The notes: generated by a model not told the origin, from the letters alone. Shown: positions 1 to 6,317, numbered from the stretch's first letter. The stretch is 27,832 bases of DNA from a virus (IMGVR_UViG_3300042883_000603:1-27832); one strand, 5' to 3'. A program made the numbers and translations.

Positions 1-375
1 TTCCCATTCGGTAACAATACAATATCTACCAAAACAAGGTTCATCAAATCCTAATTCTTTTAAAGCTAATGCTTCTTGGTATGGCATAAATTCTTTTTCC
101 ATTTTGTTTGTTATTACTGGTTGATAAGTCATTTCAAAAATATCTGGTTTGCAAGGATAAAATTCTCCTTTAACACCTTTAATAATCCAATCCATTTCAT
201 TTGCAATATGATGACCTTCTAAAGTTGGAATTATGCATTTAGCAATTCCATTAATGCGTCTTTCAATTGAAAGTGTGTGTGCTGTGTTATTTGTAAATAA
301 CCTAATCTCATCCCAATTTTTACGGGTAAATTGCAACGCTTCAATTTCTACTGGTTTTTTTATATACTGTGCCAT
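1..375 (-). CDS. PGDYG-type phage protein, C-terminus cut by window edge
   Basis: The reading frame opens at an ATG at 375 and is still open at base 1, so 125 codons are visible and the C-terminus is missing. The product starts MAQYIKKPVEIEALQF and contains DWIIKGVKGEFYPCKPDIF near residues 62-80, the signature of small PGDYG-type phage proteins of unknown function. A second segment near residues 103-119 (EALALKELGFDEPCFG) is, as I recall it, a motif recurring in hypothetical proteins of Bacteroidetes phages, so two modules may be joined here. It lies last in the leftward early operon, behind a 165-nt gap holding an inverted repeat. Role unknown; the family assignment is fairly secure. Confidence 0.75.
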   Translation of the reverse strand, partial: MAQYIKKPVEIEALQFTRKNWDEIRLFTNNTAHTLSIERRINGIAKCIIPTLEGHHIANEMDWIIKGVKGEFYPCKPDIFEMTYQPVITNKMEKEFMPYQEALALKELGFDEPCFGRYCIVTEWE

Positions 376-452
376 TTTGTTTGTTGTTTAAAGGTTTTAT
401 TAAATGTTTTTTTGGTGCTTGTTAAATATTTTAGTAAAGTTTCATGCACTTT

Positions 453-480
453 GTCCAGTTAAATCGTTAAAAAACTGGAC
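453..480. repeat. Inverted repeat in the 376-540 intergenic gap
   Basis: GTCCAGTT (453-460) and AACTGGAC (473-480) form a perfect 8-bp inverted repeat with a 12-nt spacer. No U-tract follows on the minus strand, so it does not look like a terminator of the leftward operon. It could be a leader hairpin for the gene at 375 or a protein-binding site. The rest of the 165-nt gap holds no ORF of useful length and no TAnnTTTG box, but does hold four copies of GTTAAAT (421, 458, 518, 540). Confidence 0.5.
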
Positions 481-540
481 TTTAAAGCCTTTGTAATATT
501 TATTCTTATTGGCTTGTGTTAAATCCACCTATGCAGTTTG

Positions 541-810
541 TTAAATAGTTTTTTGGCCAATTGTATAATTGTCTATTCGCTCCCTTGCAAATATTTTAAA
601 TCCATTTCCTTTGCCATCCTTAAAAGTTAAAACAGAACTTTTTTTAATACCCACATGAATTATTAGTTTTTTTGACCCCTCGTTTGGTTTTGCTAATAAC
701 ACTGGCTCATCTTCATTAAACTGAAATGCCCATTCAAAGTTCTTAAATTCTGGATTGTCTGTTAATGGCTTTACTTTAGGTTTAAACAGATTTAATATTT
801 CTTTTATCAT
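541..810 (-). CDS. Hypothetical protein (89 aa)
   Basis: I do not recognise this protein. It is 89 residues, lysine-rich and soluble, with no membrane segment. It starts 11 nt after the DUF3310 gene stops, so it should be co-transcribed with it. The middle (KLIIHVGIKKSSVLTF) alternates hydrophobic and polar residues in a beta-strand-like way, suggesting a small beta-rich fold. A gap of 165 nt follows it. Confidence 0.65.
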   Translation of the reverse strand: MIKEILNLFKPKVKPLTDNPEFKNFEWAFQFNEDEPVLLAKPNEGSKKLIIHVGIKKSSVLTFKDGKGNGFKIFARERIDNYTIGQKTI

Positions 811-821
811 AGTTTTATAGT

Positions 822-1088
822 TTAAAGATTAAATGCTCCCAGTCTGTTAATTGTTGGATTATATTTTTGGTTTTGGCCTCTAAGTTCTTTGGCCTTATTT
901 TCATACCATTTAGCTTTGGCCAAATCCCTTTCGACTGGTTGGTCTGGTTTGTCGCCAAGTCTCATTCTGTATTTAAAGGCGTTCATTTCGCAAAAGGCAA
1001 TGTATTTCTCAATGCCCCAGATGTCAATCATCATTTCAAATACTTGCTTATCGCCTTTTTTATAATAGTCTGGATTAATATCGCTCAT
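822..1088 (-). CDS. DUF3310 family protein
   Basis: The 88-residue product matches the DUF3310 (SaV-like) pattern common in phages: YYKKGDKQVFEMM at 8-20, FCEMNAFKYRMRLGDK at 32-47, and a closing DLAKAKWYENK helix at 55-65. The family is sometimes annotated as nucleotide-kinase related, but its biochemical role is unproven. Its start overlaps the stop of the upstream HTH gene by 4 nt (ATGA), indicating translational coupling in the early operon. Confidence 0.85.
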   Translation of the reverse strand: MSDINPDYYKKGDKQVFEMMIDIWGIEKYIAFCEMNAFKYRMRLGDKPDQPVERDLAKAKWYENKAKELRGQNQKYNPTINRLGAFNL

Positions 1089-1279
1089 GGTTTAATTAGT
1101 TTTACTTTGTTAAACATATCCTTTTTGACAACGTATCCCAGTGCTTCGTATAATTTTAAATACCGATATGCCGTTCTGGTTGTTACTTCCAGATACCTTG
1201 CTATTGTGTGAATGTTTCTTGACTTATCCTGCAAGTATTCCAAAAGCCTTATGCACCTATACATTTTGTGTTGATTCAT
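1085..1279 (-). CDS. Small helix-turn-helix protein
   Basis: A 64-residue product that is essentially one winged-helix/HTH unit: MYRCIRLLEYLQDKSRNIHTIARYLEVTTRTAYRYLKLYEALGY is the DeoR/HTH_11-like arrangement (helix, short turn, recognition helix with TTRTAYRYLK, then a basic wing). It is probably a small DNA-binding regulator or replication accessory protein. It overlaps both neighbours by 4 nt (1085-1088 and 1276-1279), so it is an integral member of the operon. Confidence 0.75.
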   Translation of the reverse strand: MNQHKMYRCIRLLEYLQDKSRNIHTIARYLEVTTRTAYRYLKLYEALGYVVKKDMFNKVKLIKP

Positions 1280-1638
1280 AACCTAAATAATTTGTTGTAA
1301 CTAAACTCAAATGTAATTCCCCAAACAATGCAAAAGATGCAAGCATCCAAAATGCCGTACATTGGAACGTACATAACAACGGCCAAAGATATAAAGCCAA
1401 GCATTAATCCTTTAGCCAAATGCCATCCATCTGTCAAAGCCGAAAGCATAGTGCTTGACAAAAAGAAACTTTCGCCGTTGCGAATGTCTCCATTTTCCCA
1501 TTTGTTTTTCCAACTAATTCGCCAATCCCAAAATTGCTGATTTTTAAAGTTTCTAAAAATGGAAACATCGTATCTGGTTGACAAAGTGTCCATCAAAGCG
1601 TTGCACATTGATGCTAAAATTATAAAAATTATACTCAT
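1276..1638 (-). CDS. Putative membrane protein (120 aa)
   Basis: Function not recognised. The first 15 residues are hydrophobic (MSIIFIILASMCNAL) and could be a signal anchor. The middle (about 22-60) is polar and rich in W, K and R. The C-terminal half has one or two hydrophobic stretches (about residues 74-112, including LMLGFISLAVVMYVPM and ACIFCIVWGITF). The likely topology is two to three membrane segments. Both ends overlap neighbours by 4 nt. Similar small membrane proteins occur in Bacteroidetes phages, but I cannot name a family. Confidence 0.65.
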   Translation of the reverse strand: MSIIFIILASMCNALMDTLSTRYDVSIFRNFKNQQFWDWRISWKNKWENGDIRNGESFFLSSTMLSALTDGWHLAKGLMLGFISLAVVMYVPMYGILDACIFCIVWGITFEFSYNKLFRL

Positions 1639-1826
1639 AGTCCTAAATTTTGGTTAATTATTTTGCTATTTAAAATTTTAAATGGAGTTTCTTTGCCTTT
1701 GCCAAATAACTCTCGTTTGATTCGCCTATCGTATTGCTCCCAGTCATCGTGAGTGGCCATAATTTTGATATGCTTAATCACATGCCCCATTTGACAAATC
1801 AATTCGTAGTATTTAGGATTCGCCAT
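1635..1826 (-). CDS. Hypothetical protein (63 aa)
   Basis: A 63-residue soluble, basic protein (many K/R/H) of unknown function. It begins MANPKYYELICQMGHVIKHIK. Its start lies inside the last codons of the preceding gene (14-nt overlap) and its stop overlaps the next start by 4 nt, so it looks like a genuine coupled gene rather than a chance frame. Confidence 0.6.
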   Translation of the reverse strand: MANPKYYELICQMGHVIKHIKIMATHDDWEQYDRRIKRELFGKGKETPFKILNSKIINQNLGL

Positions 1827-2550
1827 TTTCTTTGTTTACTCTATAAACTAAATATTCTGACTGAGTCAATTTGCGCCCCTTTACGCTAATAACTCGCACC
1901 GCACCACTACTTGGCTCACTTCGCCATAGTTCGTCAAACTCAGCAAGCAATTCACGTGTTCTCGACCATTCTTTCGGCTCTGGTGCTTTCTTATATTCTT
2001 TTTTATCCATTATTTTGTTTGTTAATGCTTTGACTTGCTCAATTATTTCGTCCGATGGCTTATTGTCCAGATAGCTTTGCTCCCACTTCTTATATTTTTC
2101 TTGAATGGCCTCTGACTCAACTTGCTCCTTAGCTTTTTTTAAATCGTTTTCAAATCTATGCAAAATTTTAAAAATAGTGGTAATGTCAAACGAATGAAAC
2201 AACTCAATTTCGGGATATTTGCCCATTTTAAAATTATTAAACGCCATGACTATGTGTTGCACAGACCAATAGTAATATTCAGAATAGACCATTTGCGCCG
2301 CTTCAGCAATTTGGCTTTCGCTCATGTTCTTAGAAACATTCAAAGAAACTATTAAGCCATCGATTGTGCGTTCAATTACCTTTGAAACAAAGCCATCGCC
2401 CTGCTCTTTTCTAATCAAGGCCAATGGAGTCGGACTGCTCGTTATTAATTCTTTTATCGTTCCCGAATACAACTTCGGCAATGTACTGGTCGGCTTGTCT
2501 AATTCTCTGCTCGACTGCATTTCTGTTCTTTTCAAATTCTGATTTTCCAT
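1813..2550 (-). CDS. DUF6633-like phage protein, possible replication accessory factor
   Basis: This 245-residue protein has a core (residues about 41-140) reading TPLALIRKEQG...MSESQIAEAAQMVYSEYYY...MAFNNFKMGKYPE. That resembles the DUF6633-type proteins I know from Bacteroidetes phages and mobile elements, which often sit beside DUF4373 replication genes. By position it could be a helicase loader or initiation partner; this is inference. The C-terminal third is charged and helical. Its first 46 or so codons overlap the end of the upstream DUF4373 gene in another frame (140 nt), an unusually long overlap. Alternative internal starts (Met11) shorten this only slightly. Confidence 0.6.
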   Translation of the reverse strand: MENQNLKRTEMQSSRELDKPTSTLPKLYSGTIKELITSSPTPLALIRKEQGDGFVSKVIERTIDGLIVSLNVSKNMSESQIAEAAQMVYSEYYYWSVQHIVMAFNNFKMGKYPEIELFHSFDITTIFKILHRFENDLKKAKEQVESEAIQEKYKKWEQSYLDNKPSDEIIEQVKALTNKIMDKKEYKKAPEPKEWSRTRELLAEFDELWRSEPSSGAVRVISVKGRKLTQSEYLVYRVNKENGES

Positions 2551-3196
2551 TTTTTATAGTTTGATTGTCCCTTTTTTCCCAATTTTTGATGGCAGCCGCC
2601 CAGTTTAGATATTTAACTCCTTTGGACTGCGAATATAGCAAAGCGCTTTCGTAATACTTAGAAAGTTTTTCTCGTTCCCAATCTGGGAACGCTTCTTTAA
2701 ATATTTTTTTATTGTAATAAATAGAGTTTTCAAATGAATGTTTTTTAGTGGGCGTCAATTCGTTAGAATTGCTATACTCTTTTACTTTACTTCTATTTAC
2801 TTTACTTATCTTTACTTTAGATGCGTTTCGTACGTGTTCGAAATGCGTTTCATTTTCTATAACGTGTTGATTTTCACGCCAATGTTTCAGACGTTCTGCG
2901 CTTTTTTCTTTTTTTATCTTATAGTTTTCACTAAACTTTAGCAATTGTTTGTTGAAACTTTCGCCATTGTTTGACGATATTAGTCCAATACTTTCCATAA
3001 ACGACCAACATTTGTCCAACTTTTTTCCAATATTAAGTTGCTTTTTTAGCACCGCAGTTTTGATTGGCTTTTCTTGTTGGGCAAACTTTTCTAAAGCAGT
3101 ATAAAATAAGCCGAGACCCTCGTAGCCAAAAGCCATATAAAGTTCTGTTACCTTTTCGTCATTAAAGGAATTGGAATCGTGTAGAAAATACTTCAT
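2411..3196 (-). CDS. DUF4373 (Lin1244/Lin1753-like) replication-type protein
   Basis: Residues 1-100 match the DUF4373 / Lin1244-Lin1753 N-terminal domain: MKYFLHDSNSFNDEKVTEL, then FGYEGLGLFYTALEKFA, then a winged-helix-like region ending in a basic coil (KKEKSAERLKHWREN). The family is found in phage replication modules and resembles DnaD-like initiation proteins. The middle is low-complexity and basic. I chose ATG 3196 (261 aa) because the domain begins there and because the next start upstream lies inside the terminator hairpin. No Shine-Dalgarno is visible; the initiation region abuts the U-tract of the terminator at 3203-3238, so expression probably depends on readthrough. Confidence 0.8.
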   Translation of the reverse strand: MKYFLHDSNSFNDEKVTELYMAFGYEGLGLFYTALEKFAQQEKPIKTAVLKKQLNIGKKLDKCWSFMESIGLISSNNGESFNKQLLKFSENYKIKKEKSAERLKHWRENQHVIENETHFEHVRNASKVKISKVNRSKVKEYSNSNELTPTKKHSFENSIYYNKKIFKEAFPDWEREKLSKYYESALLYSQSKGVKYLNWAAAIKNWEKRDNQTIKNGKSEFEKNRNAVEQRIRQADQYIAEVVFGNDKRINNEQSDSIGLD

Positions 3197-3200
3197 AGAT

Positions 3201-3238
3201 GTAAAAATAAAGCCCACCAGTCGAGATTGGCGGGCTTA
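3201..3238 (-). terminator. Intrinsic terminator with a 10-nt loop, directly 5' of the DUF4373 gene
   Basis: On the minus strand AAGCCCGCC (3237-3229) pairs with GGTGGGCTT (3218-3210), nine pairs including one G-U that exists only in the minus-strand RNA. UUAUUUUU follows. The loop is AATCTCGACT (3228-3219). The U-tract ends about six nt before the start codon at 3196, so this terminator lies in the leader of the downstream gene. Confidence 0.8.
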
Positions 3239-3301
3239 GAGGTTAGTAGTGATTAACCTTTAAAATAATTTCACTTGCTCTCGACTTCAAATGAAATTAC
3301 T
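3201..3301 (-). ncRNA. Candidate structured RNA with complementary hairpin loops
   Basis: This non-coding stretch folds, as minus-strand RNA, into three hairpins. Hairpin 1 (3299-3266) has 12 continuous pairs including one G-U and the 10-nt loop AAGTCGAGAG. Hairpin 2 (3259-3240) has six pairs, AGGTTA with TAACCT. Hairpin 3 is the terminator with the 10-nt loop AATCTCGACT. AGTCGAGA of loop 1 and TCTCGACT of loop 3 are perfectly complementary over 8 bases, allowing a kissing-loop contact. A -7-like box (CGATATTTGA) at 3306-3315 would start transcription close to 3301, exactly at hairpin 1. The product would be a free RNA of about 100 nt, or the leader of the DUF4373 operon when the terminator is read through. 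Confidence 0.55.
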
Positions 3302-3306
3302 GAACT

Positions 3307-3337
3307 CAAATATCGATAATTAATCCAACAAAACGAA
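3307..3337 (-). promoter_or_regulatory. Weak promoter candidate for the structured RNA
   Basis: The minus strand carries GATATTTG at 3314-3307, one mismatch from the Bacteroidetes -7 consensus TAnnTTTG. TTCG lies 19 nt further upstream (3337-3334), one mismatch from TTTG. The ten bases CGATATTTGA are identical to the -7 region of the early promoter at 7975-8005. The predicted start, 5-7 nt downstream, coincides with the base of hairpin 1. Confidence 0.35.
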
Positions 3338-3466
3338 ATTAATGCCAGATATTTTTAAAACTTTTATTTTGCCAGTCTTAGCCATGTGATATGTCCACTG
3401 GGTTGTTTTGCTATTCTTTTTAGCATACTCGCTAAAGCTAATCAATTTGGAAATGTCTATTTTCAT
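3320..3466 (-). CDS. Small excisionase-like/HTH protein (48 aa)
   Basis: A 48-residue product, MKIDISKLISFSEYAKKNSK... ending in GKIKVLKISGINFVLLD. The layout (ISFSEYAKKNS, then TTQWTYHMAKTGKIKVLKI, then a closing strand) is that of the MerR-like/excisionase mini winged helix used by phage Xis and related DNA-binding proteins. It is probably a small regulator or recombination directionality factor, though no integrase is seen. The start codon lies 3 nt downstream of an exact TAnnTTTG box and lacks a Shine-Dalgarno, so the mRNA may be leaderless. The candidate structured RNA follows it. Confidence 0.65.
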   Translation of the reverse strand: MKIDISKLISFSEYAKKNSKTTQWTYHMAKTGKIKVLKISGINFVLLD

Positions 3467-3469
3467 GCT

Positions 3470-3500
3470 CAAATATATTATAAATTTTACAAATTACAAA
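3470..3500 (-). promoter_or_regulatory. Bacteroidetes-type promoter abutting the ATG at 3466
   Basis: The minus strand reads TTTG (3500-3497), 19 nt, TATATTTG (3477-3470): an exact match to the -33/-7 consensus at near-ideal spacing. Only AGC separates the -7 box from the ATG, so the predicted start of transcription falls at or inside the start codon. The -33 element lies in the last codons of the upstream gene. Confidence 0.65.
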
Positions 3501-3723
3501 TAACAAGGTTTCTGGCCTCATATTTTTTTAAATAAACTGACTGGTCAATGTCATCGTGTTTAACTGAGACAAGCGCCTTGTTACCCATGCCATAATAGTA
3601 TGCAGCCAAACGAATAACAAAAGACCTCTGGACATTAAATTTGGCCGCAGTTATTTTGACGCTATTATCTTCGCCAATCAAAGACTCAATTATTTTAGCG
3701 TTGCGCTCCATATTGCTTAACAT
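3487..3723 (-). CDS. Small putative DNA-binding protein (78 aa)
   Basis: The 78-residue product has an HTH-like segment around residues 20-45 (NSVKITAAKFNVQRSFVIRLAAYYYG), reminiscent of resolvase-type or Trp-repressor-type helices, followed by a short basic tail. The family is not recognised. Its start (3723, or Met5 at 3711) lies within the end of the upstream winged-helix gene, a 17-29 nt overlap, so it is probably translated by coupling. It is one of several small DNA-binding proteins clustered between 3.3 and 4.8 kb. Confidence 0.6.
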   Translation of the reverse strand: MLSNMERNAKIIESLIGEDNSVKITAAKFNVQRSFVIRLAAYYYGMGNKALVSVKHDDIDQSVYLKKYEARNLVICNL

Positions 3724-4066
3724 AAAAGGATGTTTGGTCTGCGATTACTTTAATTGCGTCAATGCGGTCATATAATGACTCCAAATACTTATTGAGTTCG
3801 TCAATGTCTTCAGTTATTTTGTAGCCGTTAGACGATGCGATAATGTTCGGAGCGGTTGTGCGTCTCAAATAGTTCATTATCACTCGAATTCTGGAGTCGG
3901 CCAAATCAAAATCGGTGTCATTACCAGAGCGCTCAAAGATTAGTTTCCTCAATTGCTTGTTCGTGTAAAATTTATTTGTTTTACGCAATACTGCCTCAAT
4001 AAATTTGGCGCATCGCTTTTCATTGTCTGTGATTTGGTATGTTAACTCTTCAAATAGTGCTATCAT
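3695..4066 (-). CDS. Winged-helix-like phage protein (123 aa)
   Basis: I chose ATG 4066 because it forms an ATGA overlap with the NinB-like gene's stop (4063-4065). The resulting 123-residue protein has a helical N-terminus (TNKQLRKLIFERSG), a segment DSRIRVIMNYLRRTTAPNI then SSNGYKITEDIDELNKYLE, and a final helix. The pattern, a helix ending in LRR, a wing with GYKI, then ELNKYLESLYDRI, resembles small winged-helix proteins that accompany recombination and replication genes in phages. The exact role is unknown, probably DNA binding. Confidence 0.65.
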   Translation of the reverse strand: MIALFEELTYQITDNEKRCAKFIEAVLRKTNKFYTNKQLRKLIFERSGNDTDFDLADSRIRVIMNYLRRTTAPNIIASSNGYKITEDIDELNKYLESLYDRIDAIKVIADQTSFYVKQYGAQR

Positions 4067-4497
4067 AAATTTAGTTCTAAGTTTTCGTTTGGTTCTGGGA
4101 TGTAAACGTTTAAAAATTCGGTTGCCCACTGCTGCACCTCTGCAATGAAATCCATAAATTGACTGGTTGAAAGTTCACTGGTGCTTTTGATTCGCTCTAT
4201 AAACTCGCCATCTGTATTGGATTCGTTCGTCTTTAGGAATCTAAACTTCAACAAGTCGTGAACTTGCTCATTGTTTCGATAGTTCTCAAAGCCTGCGTCA
4301 ATTAATCCCGCCTTAACAATAGGCAAAACAACGCCATGATAGTAAGCATTTTGATTGTTTGAACGCTTTTTGGTGTTTTTATCCAATATAATCGAAACCT
4401 CTTTGCCGTTTAACGATTCAATATGGGCGTCAAACATGCTTTTGTTTAAAATTCTCAGACGTCCGTCTTCAATTTTACCAATATATTTAGCTTTCAT
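4063..4497 (-). CDS. NinB-like recombination protein
   Basis: With ATG 4497 the product is 144 residues. Residues 45-55 read RSNNQNAYYHG, the conserved motif of the NinB/Orf family (lambda Orf is a recombination mediator that helps load annealing proteins onto single-stranded DNA). The rest is helical and acidic at the C-terminus. A longer frame upstream to 4572 exists, but the 4-nt ATGA overlap with the small membrane protein gene at 4494 supports the chosen start. It fits the nearby exonuclease and annealing genes. The family call is probable, based on the motif rather than full alignment. Confidence 0.7.
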   Translation of the reverse strand: MKAKYIGKIEDGRLRILNKSMFDAHIESLNGKEVSIILDKNTKKRSNNQNAYYHGVVLPIVKAGLIDAGFENYRNNEQVHDLLKFRFLKTNESNTDGEFIERIKSTSELSTSQFMDFIAEVQQWATEFLNVYIPEPNENLELNL

Positions 4498-4607
4498 ATA
4501 AATAAAGAAAGTAAAATGCCTGCAATCATTGGTAAAATAATAAACACAAATGCTAAAACCGAAATAAACCACAATAATTCGGCAAAAAATTCTATTGATT
4601 TTTTCAT
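4494..4607 (-). CDS. Single-pass membrane microprotein (37 aa)
   Basis: A 37-residue protein, MKKSIEFFAELLWFIS... continuing as an almost unbroken hydrophobic helix (about residues 10-36). It is joined by ATGA overlaps on both sides: its start overlaps the XRE gene's stop (4604-4607) and its stop overlaps the NinB-like start (4494-4497). This double coupling argues that it is translated. Function unknown; it is a lone membrane peptide in a DNA-metabolism operon. Confidence 0.55.
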   Translation of the reverse strand: MKKSIEFFAELLWFISVLAFVFIILPMIAGILLSLFI

Positions 4608-4801
4608 AACAATTCTTTTAAATCTATTTTTAAAGCCTCCGCAACCTTAACCAATGTGTCCAGAGTCATGTTTTTACCTTGCTCAACTCTCTGGTAAGTG
4701 CTGCGATTTAATTTGTTCTCGAAAGCGAATTGCTCGGCTGAATTATAGCCAAGTTCAATTCGTCTGTTTCGAATTTTGATATTAATTTTATTTAAGTCCA
4801 T
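4604..4801 (-). CDS. XRE/Cro-type helix-turn-helix regulator
   Basis: The 65-residue protein is a complete HTH_3 (Cro/C1-type) domain: IRNRRIELGYNSAEQFAFENKL (helices 1-2), NRSTYQRVEQGKNMTLDTLVKVAEAL (recognition helix and helices 4-5). It has no extra dimerisation or cleavage domain, so it resembles a Cro-like repressor more than a LexA-like phage repressor. The expected Q-R-E/QG motif (YQRVEQGK) is intact. It sits inside the early operon rather than in a divergent switch, so it may tune early transcription. Confidence 0.85.
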   Translation of the reverse strand: MDLNKINIKIRNRRIELGYNSAEQFAFENKLNRSTYQRVEQGKNMTLDTLVKVAEALKIDLKELL

Positions 4802-4964
4802 CCGCTAATAAATTAATCATTTCTAATTGATTTGCTATTTGCTTTTTTTGGTTCTCAATTAATCTATCCCTTAAAGCCTCAGACTCTTTATACTTTACAA
4901 CCAGTCTTCTATAATCTTCAATTGTGTCTTTTAGTAATTCAATTAACTTGTCTTTATTGTCCAT
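4788..4964 (-). CDS. Small coiled-coil protein (58 aa)
   Basis: The 58 residues are almost entirely a charged, heptad-like helix (LIELLKDTIEDYRRLVVKYKESEALRD... and KKQIANQLEMINLL). The last codons overlap the XRE gene's start by 14 nt in another frame. Probably a small dimerising protein; no family recognised. Confidence 0.55.
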   Translation of the reverse strand: MDNKDKLIELLKDTIEDYRRLVVKYKESEALRDRLIENQKKQIANQLEMINLLADGLK

Positions 4965-4969
4965 GATTT

Positions 4970-5590
4970 TTAGTTTATTTTACCGATTGTTTTAGTTACT
5001 TGTTCGTGATAGTTTGCCAGATATTCTCTGCATTGGATAACTTTAGCATAAATCTGCTCAATGATTTCGTCTGAGTGTTCAATCGTATATGCAAGCCAAC
5101 GTTGGTTTGCAGGCAAATGGTCATAACTTACGGCCTTGCCATAGTTAACATCCTCTGGCGTGTTCATAAGCGCATAAAATAAAATAAATTGCTTGCGCCC
5201 AGTGATTTGTAAATAGCCTCGACCCTGCCAAACATAATCTTCATTGATTCCAGATACATTGTCTAAAAATGTTTTGCGGTTAAATGGACATTTGATGTCC
5301 ACACAAATGTCTTCTGTCGGCAAAACGTCTGGCTCTCCGATAATATAATCGTTCGAAAAAATGTCGATGTTCTTTTCAGCAAAAGGAAAGCCAAGTTGCT
5401 CGGCCATAAACTGGATGGCATCGGCCTCAACGGCCTTGCCTTTCTCAGTGTACTTAGAATGTATTTCCTCATGGTCATCCGCATACCATTCGTGCAAATA
5501 TGTTTTGCATGTCGCAGACAACTCGCCCTCTTTTTTTGCTTTGCCCATGATTTTGGAAATCTGTGAGCATCTTATTTTGAATGGTCTCAT
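4970..5590 (-). CDS. YqaJ/lambda-type exonuclease (PD-(D/E)XK)
   Basis: The 206-residue product carries the PD-(D/E)XK nuclease signature: E55 in KGKAVEADAI, D88 in GEPDVL, and D98-x-K100 in CVDIKCPF, followed by YVWQGRGYLQ (119-128) matching motif IV of YqaJ-like recombinases. Such enzymes are 5'-3' double-strand exonucleases that make single strands for a partner annealing protein. The gene directly upstream is a putative annealing protein, linked by an ATGA overlap at 5587-5590, giving a complete Red-type pair for recombination-dependent replication or end repair. Length is typical of the family. Confidence 0.82.
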   Translation of the reverse strand: MRPFKIRCSQISKIMGKAKKEGELSATCKTYLHEWYADDHEEIHSKYTEKGKAVEADAIQFMAEQLGFPFAEKNIDIFSNDYIIGEPDVLPTEDICVDIKCPFNRKTFLDNVSGINEDYVWQGRGYLQITGRKQFILFYALMNTPEDVNYGKAVSYDHLPANQRWLAYTIEHSDEIIEQIYAKVIQCREYLANYHEQVTKTIGKIN

Positions 5591-6258
5591 ATAGCCTCAT
5601 CCATTAACATAATTCTTTGCTCTTCTGTGATGTCGCATTTAGCTTCAACGTCTGCAATTGTGATTTCACTATTAGCTAATTTTTCAACTATTTGAATCCA
5701 TCCAACAGAGCCTTGAACTAATGCAATTTTTTTCTTTTTAGACTCTGTTTTAATCATTGGCTCGTAAACATCCTCAAATTTTCTATTTAAGTCAGACCCA
5801 AATTTTTTGCCAATTTTTTTAGCTGCATTTTTAATCGCTTCGGCATATGCTTTTGGCAATGATAATTGCAATGAATTTGCTTTTTTATATAGATGAAATT
5901 CCGAAACTTTGGTGTCTTTGTCTTGTTGAATAACAGACGAACCCAATCCATCGTATTGAATCCATTGGTTAATAACTGGATGGAATACCTTAATTCTGGC
6001 ATGACAAGAAATTTCATTGAAAATTTGCTCATACGAAATAACTTCATATTGCACCAATCCAAAATAAATTTTATCCAATTCCTTTTCAATGTGTGAAATT
6101 GGCAAATATTCATAGCCTTGATGTTTTTGAACTTGCTCTGGCTTTGGATTTGAATTTAATAGCTTAGTAAAATTCTGCATTTTAATTCTAAACTCTTCAA
6201 TTTGTGAATCGTTGTGAGACACTTCATTGTTTGTGATTTGATTAATTAGTTCTGGCAT
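5587..6258 (-). CDS. Putative single-strand annealing protein (Rad52/Sak-like)
   Basis: From ATG 6258 the protein is 223 residues. Its core (about residues 45-150) runs GYEYLPISHIEKELDKIYFG ... ARIKVFHPVINQWIQYDGLG ... AYAEAIKNAAKKIGKKFGSDLNR, the arrangement of phage Sak/DUF1071-like annealing proteins: a beta-rich sheet, then a helix with KNAAKKIGKKFG near the DNA-binding surface. The adjoining exonuclease supports the call. A frame extension to a TTG at 6312 exists but looks untranslated. The C-terminal 50 residues are acidic and may bind partners. Probable, not proven; ERF-family assignment was considered less likely. Confidence 0.68.
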   Translation of the reverse strand: MPELINQITNNEVSHNDSQIEEFRIKMQNFTKLLNSNPKPEQVQKHQGYEYLPISHIEKELDKIYFGLVQYEVISYEQIFNEISCHARIKVFHPVINQWIQYDGLGSSVIQQDKDTKVSEFHLYKKANSLQLSLPKAYAEAIKNAAKKIGKKFGSDLNRKFEDVYEPMIKTESKKKKIALVQGSVGWIQIVEKLANSEITIADVEAKCDITEEQRIMLMDEAI

Positions 6259-6317
6259 TTTTTTAGGTTTTTTAGTGATTTGTAAATTTAAACATTTAAA
6301 GTATTTAATCAAATTTT

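Noticed and set aside
453-480. Inverted repeat as a terminator of the leftward operon
   Set aside because: The minus-strand RNA is followed by AAAG, not by a U-run, and the open frame at 375 continues in the same direction just downstream.
4498-4572. Extended start of the NinB-like protein to 4572
   Set aside because: The added residues correspond to another frame of the 37-aa membrane protein, and the ATGA junction at 4494-4497 marks the true start.
6258-6312. Extended start of the annealing protein at a TTG (6312)
   Set aside because: The added residues are Lys/Asn/Leu-rich without conservation signs, and the ATG at 6258 gives the expected start.
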